NCBI GenBank assembly: GCA_017861355.1 | Contig: JAGFXQ010000150.1 | Span: 1 to 8,991 of the forward strand | Length of the DNA: 8,991 nt | Origin: Bacillota bacterium | GTDB taxonomy: Bacteria > Bacillota > Clostridia > Lachnospirales > Lachnospiraceae | Reading direction: 5' to 3' | Shown: positions 5,127 to 8,991 of the stretch, piece after piece | Layout of the letters: each line of letters starts with the position of its first letter | Numbering within the stretch: position 1 is the first letter of the stretch | The notes under the pieces: model-generated | Databases searched by the model: none | Seen by the model: the letters and a program-made list of their open reading frames with translations, nothing else | Told to the model about the DNA's origin: nothing | Program-made: the position numbers and the translations under genes

Positions 5127-7739
5127 TTACAGGATTTCTACATACCCATCCGTTCCATGCACTCGAATTCGCTGACCATCTTTGATCAGCTTAGTCGCGT
5201 TTTCTACACCGACAACGGCAGGTAATCCATATTCACGTGCGATAACCGCACCATGGGTCATCAGCCCGCCAATTTCAGTGACCAGACCTTTTAGGGATAC
5301 AAATAATGGTGTCCAGCTGGGGTCAGTAAAGGCAGTGACTAATATATCTCCCTCTTCTAAATTAGCGTCTTCAATACTATAGATGACACGTGCTCTCCCC
5401 TCAACAACTCCTGAAGATACGGGTAGACCTGCCATAGCACCTGACGGAAGATTTTCTCGTTTGTACTCGCCTGCAACTATTTCACCTTCAGAGGTGATAA
5501 CTCGTGGAGGCGTTAGTTTATCATATAACTTGTACTCTTCTTTTCGCTTGCAGATAATATGAGAATCCAGTTTATTAGTTGCTATGACTTCGCGAAGTTC
5601 TTCAAAGGTGATATAATAAATATCTTCTTTTTCATGAATAACCTTTGTCTGTACGAGTCGATCGGCTTCTTTCATTAAGGCCTGCTTATACACAAAATAT
5701 CGGCTGACCATACCGTATTTTGGATATTCACGATAGCCAATGTAATTTCGGATCAGGTCAATCATTCGTTTCGTTTCTTTGACTTTCTCTTCACCATCCG
5801 ACAGCATATTCAATCTCTCTAATAACTCTTTTTCTTTTTCCATCGCTTCCTGTTTCCCCAACTCAAATTTGAGGTGGCTGGCATTCGGCTCAAAGATTTT
5901 GATATTATTAAGAATCACAGGGATAAGTATCGTTGGTTTTTCACTCCATCGGGTTCTGGTAAGGTCGATTTCTCCGGCACATCTCATTCCAAATTTGTTA
6001 AGATAAGATAAAATTGAGTCCCTAGTTTCCTGTCCACCATCTAACTTAACCAGCTCATCCAAAAAGTTATCATCCTTTACATGTTGTAAATAATCAATTA
6101 TTTCAGGATAAGGACGAATCACATCTGCCACATCCATTAATGCCAGACCCATTTCCGAAGTAATATTGTTTGGTACAGATTGTGATAATATGTCTGCTGC
6201 ATTCTTTTCACCCAACCACTCGTTCATTGTTTCATTAATCCAAAGTGATGCATCTATGGCGGCCATAAATACCGCGGTACTTTGCGGGTCAAATAAGATT
6301 TTCTTTAACTCATTGATATCTTCCATTATGAAATCAATTAAGTCAGTTCCGGTTTTCCCTCGTATGTTTTGTCTTAACTCTCCTATGGAGGTTTGACTTT
6401 TTCTAATCAAATCAGTAACAATGGACGGATCGTTTTCGATTTGTAATCGAGGTTCTATAGACGGTTTCACTTGATCACTTGGAACGGAACTTTGCTCATC
6501 TCTTTCTTCCGGTAGACACTTTATAAAATCTCGCTCTATGATCGTCATAATTGCATCCTGCGTGAGCGGTTCTAGTTGTTTCATGTTATTTAATAGCATT
6601 TTTCTGCCGTCTTGTGAAGCAAGCATTGGAGCCACATCAATGAACAACCTTCCACTAGCTTTATGCCATCGACCATAAGATACGGCCTTCATAAGAGACA
6701 TTCCGAGTGGTTTTATGGGGTCGGTCATCATTTGCTGATGACCAACAGATAAATAGACGTGGTTTTCTTTGTTATTCCCTTCAGGGATGGGGAATAAAGT
6801 TGTAATTGGCCGACTTTGGACAATGTAAAATGTATCATCCTCCAAACACCATTCGATGTCCTGTGGACAACCGAAATGTTCTTCAACCTTTCTACCAACG
6901 CGCGCGAGGTTCAAAATCTGTTCCTCCGTCAGTGCCTGCCTATTCTGTAACTCAAACGGGGTTTCCTGTTCCTTCGTTCCGCCATCCTTTAAGGCATAAA
7001 TAGCCAACTTCTTGGTGGATACTTTCTTATCGATAACCTTCCCATCACGTACTTTATAGATATCAGCATTCACCAGTCCGGAGACCAAAGCCTCGCCAAG
7101 TCCGAAGCTGGCATCAATGGATAACACCTTTCGATTGCCCGTTACAGGATCGGCAGTAAAGAGAATTCCTGACACCTGCGGGAAGACCATCTGCTGAACA
7201 ACCACAGCCAGGTGTACTTTACGGTGGTCGAAGCCGTTTTGAATTCGGTAGGTCACTGCTCTTTCCGTAAATAACGATGCGAAACACTTGCTGATATGCT
7301 TTAGGATTTCCTCTCTTCCGATAATGTTCAAATACGTATCCTGCTGACCTGCAAAGGAGGCTGTCGGTAAATCCTCTGCAGTTGCGCTGGATCGAACGGC
7401 ATAAGCATTCTTTTCTCCAAGCCAGGAGAGATAGTGAGTGATCTCTTCCGTCATATCTTCAGGAATGGCTGTCCCCTCAATAACCCTGCGGAGTTCTCCA
7501 CTTATTTCACTAATTTTTCCTCGGTCCTCCACACAAAGATCCGATAATTGATCAAGTAATTGATTAATCGAAGACGTTTCTCCAATGATTCTTTGAAATG
7601 CCACCGTAGTGATACAAAAACCATTCGGTACGTGTATTCCGGAGATCTTGGAAAGTTCCCCTAGATTAGCACCTTTGCCCCCAACAACCTCAATCCTTGT
7701 TTTGTCAATATTCTGAAAACCAATCACATAAGAACTCAT
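5127..7739 (-). CDS. rph: Rifampicin phosphotransferase (rifamycin-inactivating)
   Basis: An 870-residue cytoplasmic enzyme related to PEP synthase. The family transfers the beta-phosphate of ATP to the ansa-chain hydroxyl of rifampicin (giving AMP, Pi and phospho-rifampicin), abolishing RNA polymerase binding. The ATP-grasp domain (about 1-320) shows GGKGANLGEL (20-29), AVRSSATAEDLPTASFAGQQ (114-133) and DIEWC...YIVQSRPITT (294-314). The rifampicin-binding domain follows, opening with VYLSVGHQQMMTDPIKPLG (about 328-346), a stretch typical of Rph. The C-terminal swivelling phosphohistidine domain (about 770-870) carries GGLMTHGAVIAREYGLPAVV with presumed catalytic His829. Length fits characterised Rph enzymes of about 870 residues, and no domain is damaged. 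The start is ATG 7739 because GGAGGT (7746-7751) is 6 bases upstream. The longer reading from a TTG at 7796 adds 19 unrelated residues. It is monocistronic, ended by the 4935-4962 hairpin. Confidence 0.93.
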   Translation of the reverse strand: MSSYVIGFQNIDKTRIEVVGGKGANLGELSKISGIHVPNGFCITTVAFQRIIGETSSINQLLDQLSDLCVEDRGKISEISGELRRVIEGTAIPEDMTEEITHYLSWLGEKNAYAVRSSATAEDLPTASFAGQQDTYLNIIGREEILKHISKCFASLFTERAVTYRIQNGFDHRKVHLAVVVQQMVFPQVSGILFTADPVTGNRKVLSIDASFGLGEALVSGLVNADIYKVRDGKVIDKKVSTKKLAIYALKDGGTKEQETPFELQNRQALTEEQILNLARVGRKVEEHFGCPQDIEWCLEDDTFYIVQSRPITTLFPIPEGNNKENHVYLSVGHQQMMTDPIKPLGMSLMKAVSYGRWHKASGRLFIDVAPMLASQDGRKMLLNNMKQLEPLTQDAIMTIIERDFIKCLPEERDEQSSVPSDQVKPSIEPRLQIENDPSIVTDLIRKSQTSIGELRQNIRGKTGTDLIDFIMEDINELKKILFDPQSTAVFMAAIDASLWINETMNEWLGEKNAADILSQSVPNNITSEMGLALMDVADVIRPYPEIIDYLQHVKDDNFLDELVKLDGGQETRDSILSYLNKFGMRCAGEIDLTRTRWSEKPTILIPVILNNIKIFEPNASHLKFELGKQEAMEKEKELLERLNMLSDGEEKVKETKRMIDLIRNYIGYREYPKYGMVSRYFVYKQALMKEADRLVQTKVIHEKEDIYYITFEELREVIATNKLDSHIICKRKEEYKLYDKLTPPRVITSEGEIVAGEYKRENLPSGAMAGLPVSSGVVEGRARVIYSIEDANLEEGDILVTAFTDPSWTPLFVSLKGLVTEIGGLMTHGAVIAREYGLPAVVGVENATKLIKDGQRIRVHGTDGYVEIL

Positions 7740-7745
7740 ATCATT

Positions 7746-7751
7746 ACCTCC
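7746..7751 (-). promoter_or_regulatory. Ribosome-binding site that fixes the rph start
   Basis: GGAGGT on the minus strand, 6 bases ahead of ATG 7739, is a near-perfect Shine-Dalgarno site. It lies inside the N-terminal extension of the longer TTG-started frame (7796), which argues against that start. Confidence 0.85.
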
Positions 7752-7772
7752 GTTAATTAATTCTTCATATTT

Positions 7773-7808
7773 TGATAACAACCATCTGGATGACAATATG
7801 ATAACAAC
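7773..7808. repeat. Direct repeat in the rph leader
   Basis: TGATAACAAC occurs exactly twice (7773-7782 and 7799-7808), with a 26-base period, just ahead of the rph ribosome-binding site. Between the copies is the small palindrome CATC-TG-GATG (7783-7792). Spacing near two or three helical turns would suit a regulator, but no function is shown. A second direct repeat, TAACCTTTCC, occurs at 7813-7822 and 7874-7883. Confidence 0.5.
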
Positions 7809-7858
7809 AGGCTAACCTTTCCTTTACATATATCTACTCTATCTTTTAGTGACCCAAA

Positions 7859-8110
7859 CTAGGGTGATTTAATTAACCTTTCCAGTTGAACAATTTTTAT
7901 GTTCCACTGCCACCTCCCATATATAAAATCGGCAGGAAATACATACCCAAAACCGTACAGTAACTCTAACATAACACTTTTCAGAATAACAGTCTTGTTT
8001 TTGATGAATATATATGATATTATTATTATGGGAGAAAAGGTGATTGTCGCAGATGCACAATCACCTTTCTTTATTTGTGCTTGTTTATCTTCAATAATCA
8101 AATCTTTCAT
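7859..8110 (-). CDS. Small open frame in the rph leader (hypothetical, doubtful)
   Basis: An 83-codon frame from ATG 8110. AAGGAG (8123-8128) is upstream at a rather long 12-base spacing; ATG 8140 would add ten residues but has no such site. The start at 8173 or TTG 8176 lies at or before the predicted transcription start, so it is unlikely. Residues 1-27 (MKDLIIEDKQAQIKKGDCAS, then ATITFSP) are hydrophilic and look protein-like. Next come an Ile-rich hydrophobic stretch and a less convincing tail. The codons for GDCASATITF form the 12-bp hairpin at 8036-8068. It resembles no family I know. It could be a small membrane peptide, a regulatory leader peptide for rph 120 bases downstream, or noncoding. 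Overlapping frames on the opposite strand are weaker still. Confidence 0.3.
   Translation of the reverse strand: MKDLIIEDKQAQIKKGDCASATITFSPIIIISYIFIKNKTVILKSVMLELLYGFGYVFPADFIYGRWQWNIKIVQLERLIKSP
8036..8068. terminator. Strong hairpin in the rph leader (bidirectional terminator or attenuator)
   Basis: AAAGGTGATTGT (8036-8047) pairs perfectly with ACAATCACCTTT (8057-8068) around a 9-base loop that can add a further GC/GC pair. The plus-strand tail TTTCTTTATTT is the better U-tract, while the minus-strand tail is TTTTCTC. No plus-strand gene ends here. On the minus strand the hairpin sits about 100 bases after the leader promoter and about 300 before rph, so it could act as an attenuator. Whether it terminates in either direction is not proven by sequence. 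Confidence 0.6.
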
Positions 8111-8177
8111 AATATTTATACTCTCCTTATCTATACTCATTTTTGGTATACTGTATTTCTCCCAATTTTTCATCAAG

Positions 8178-8206
8178 ATTGTATTTAACTATTGAATTAA
8201 TGACAA
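8178..8206 (-). promoter_or_regulatory. Sigma-A-type promoter of the rph leader
   Basis: On the minus strand TTGTCA (8201-8206) and TACAAT (8178-8183) are 17 bases apart, each one mismatch from consensus. Transcription would begin near 8171 and run through the small open frame and hairpin to rph, giving a leader of about 430 bases. I found no equally good promoter nearer to rph, so this is the best candidate for rph expression. Confidence 0.6.
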
Positions 8207-8273
8207 CATTTTTTAACATTTCGTTTAAATTTTTATCAATTACTTTACATTATTTTACTATTGATTGTCATTA
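8198..8273. repeat. 9-bp inverted repeat shared by two divergent promoters
   Basis: TAATGACAA (8198-8206) and its exact complement TTGTCATTA (8265-8273) are separated by 58 bases in the gap between the rph leader and the secreted-protein gene. Each copy includes the TTGTCA -35-like box of the promoter facing outward on its side. This symmetry may mean a shared regulator or simply two similar promoters back to back. Confidence 0.5.
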
Positions 8274-8296
8274 TTAAAATATGATATAAATATACT
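8261..8296 (+). promoter_or_regulatory. Probable promoter of the secreted coiled-coil gene
   Basis: Two overlapping readings exist: TTGATT (8261-8266) with TATAAA (8285-8290) at 18-base spacing, or TTGTCA (8265-8270) with TATACT (8291-8296) at an unusually long 20-base spacing. Either would start transcription about 30-40 bases ahead of the gene's start codon. Confidence 0.45.
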
Positions 8297-8328
8297 GTCA
8301 CTTAAACAATTATACGAGGAAAAATACC

Positions 8329-8793
8329 ATGAAAAAATTATTTAAAAAGAAGTTGTTAATTTGTTTTGCAATCTCTTTACTACTAATTGGGAGTAGCCAA
8401 GCTTATGCCGCAACTGTATTAAATACAAATATCTTGAACTTAATAAAAGAAGGTTATATTTCAATTACAGCATACTTTATGCAAACAACAGAACAAGAGG
8501 TTAGCAAAATCGAATCGGATAATTCAAATGATATTAAACAATACATCGATGCAACATCCAAGCAAACTATTAGCGATATTGAAACACATAAGAACAGTGA
8601 AGTTACAAGAGCTGATAAAGAAATTGATACTTATACTAATGAATTAAAGAAACAGCTTGATACTATTGTAAACGAGGAAGAAAGCAAGACAAAGCAGCAG
8701 ATAACCCAAAAAATTAATAGTAATGTTGAGAGCATTAAATCCGACTTAAATAAAGATATGGAGAAATATATTAAAGAATTAATAAAAAAATAA
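8329..8793 (+). CDS. Secreted coiled-coil protein of unknown function
   Basis: A 154-residue protein. Residues 1-27 are a classic Sec signal peptide: basic KKLFKKK, hydrophobic core 9-21 and an A-Y-A site, giving predicted cleavage after Ala27. There is no lipobox cysteine at the cleavage site, no LPXTG and no second membrane segment, so the product should be released or surface-associated. Residues 28-53 form a short hydrophobic/aromatic segment (NTNILNLIKEGYISITAYFM). From about 54 to 154 the chain is almost wholly charged and polar helix with a heptad-like Ile/Val/Leu pattern and no Pro, Gly, Cys or Trp, indicating a long coiled coil or amphipathic helix. GAGGA (8316-8320) is 8 bases ahead of ATG 8329. 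It is the only well-supported plus-strand gene, divergent from the rph leader and with its own terminator. I recognise no named family. Confidence 0.8.
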   Translation: MKKLFKKKLLICFAISLLLIGSSQAYAATVLNTNILNLIKEGYISITAYFMQTTEQEVSKIESDNSNDIKQYIDATSKQTISDIETHKNSEVTRADKEIDTYTNELKKQLDTIVNEEESKTKQQITQKINSNVESIKSDLNKDMEKYIKELIKK

Positions 8794-8806
8794 ATGAACC
8801 TTTTTG

Positions 8807-8836
8807 GGAAGCTGACAGTATGCAATTTCAGCTTCC
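8807..8836 (+). terminator. Rho-independent terminator of the secreted-protein gene
   Basis: GGAAGCTGA (8807-8815) pairs with TCAGCTTCC (8828-8836), a perfect 9-bp stem with a 12-base loop. It starts 14 bases after the stop codon and is followed by the T-rich TTTACTTATTT on the plus strand. Confidence 0.8.
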
Positions 8837-8991
8837 TTTACTTATTTAAACGCCTTTTATGAAAACATTCTATAAACTACCTATTGTTTCAACGATTTAC
8901 AAGAGCGCCCTACCACTTTTACATGATTTACCAATATCATTTAGCACGAATAACGATTTAATTTACAATAACAGTGTTCTGTAAAACAGCA

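Noticed and set aside
7740..7796. Nineteen-residue N-terminal extension of rph from a TTG start
   Set aside because: It spans the GGAGGT ribosome-binding site of ATG 7739, has no site of its own, and would make the protein longer than the family norm.
7899..8195. Plus-strand 98-codon frame opposite the rph leader
   Set aside because: No ribosome-binding site at its start, a strongly hydrophobic low-complexity tail, and it overlaps the minus-strand leader promoter and hairpin. It is most likely a chance frame in AT-rich DNA.
7740..8206. A rifamycin-associated promoter element like those reported upstream of actinomycete rifamycin-resistance genes
   Set aside because: No long GC-rich palindrome of that kind is present in this AT-rich leader.
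8631..8825. Minus-strand 64-codon frame opposite the secreted-protein gene
   Set aside because: It is the complement of a well-supported coiled-coil gene with signal peptide, ribosome-binding site and terminator.
8859..8984. 41-codon plus-strand frame (begins MKTFYKLPIV) after the last terminator
   Set aside because: No ribosome-binding site or promoter, and it begins directly after a terminator. The stretch 8837-8991 shows nothing else I can support.
1..8991. CRISPR array, tRNA/rRNA genes, transposase or integrase
   Set aside because: No regularly spaced repeats, RNA-gene signatures or recombinase motifs were seen on either strand.

Overview
The window is AT-rich (GC roughly 35-40%). Its Shine-Dalgarno sites are strong (GGAGG, AAAGGAG), its sigma-A-type promoters are clear and it has several Rho-independent terminators. 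These features and the protein families point to a Gram-positive Bacillota (Bacilli or Clostridia); the genus cannot be fixed from sequence alone. The content looks like a chromosomal accessory or resistance region: two transcription regulators, a drug/cation antiporter, a rifampicin-inactivating enzyme, small metabolic or detoxification enzymes, and two damaged gene remnants. No transposase, integrase, tRNA, rRNA or CRISPR array was seen.

Layout. Nearly everything is on the minus strand, so transcription runs right to left. (1) 1-2515: an AraC-family regulator (from 2330 or 2366), an alpha/beta hydrolase (566-1405) and a VOC/PhnB-like protein (161-529) follow one another, with a good promoter at 2487-2515 ahead of the regulator. 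Past the VOC stop lies an open, protein-like segment without a start codon, probably a remnant. (2) 2502-4707: a self-contained efflux operon. It comprises a MarR-type repressor (4203-4640), a MATE transporter (start best placed at 4143) and a 44-codon stump of an aldo/keto reductase (2614-2748), closed by a terminator at 2502-2538. Matching GTAGAATNCTAC palindromes lie inside the marR promoter and just ahead of the MATE ribosome-binding site. (3) 4641-5126: gene-free spacer with the marR promoter/operator and the rph terminator (4935-4962). (4) 5127-7739: rph, a full-length rifampicin phosphotransferase of 870 aa with ATP-grasp, rifampicin-binding and phosphohistidine domains. (5) 7740-8206: an unusually long rph leader with its own promoter, a small open reading frame and a strong 12-bp hairpin inside that frame. 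(6) 8329-8836: on the plus strand, divergent from the rph leader, a secreted coiled-coil protein with its own promoter and terminator.

How it fits together. rph should destroy rifamycins by phosphorylation while MATE exports cationic or amphipathic compounds. The MarR protein very probably represses its own operon through the palindromes. The AraC/hydrolase/VOC group is probably a small detoxification or metabolic unit of unknown substrate. The least-explained parts are the rph leader, where an attenuation mechanism is conceivable, and the divergent secreted protein, whose promoter region carries an inverted repeat shared with the leader promoter.
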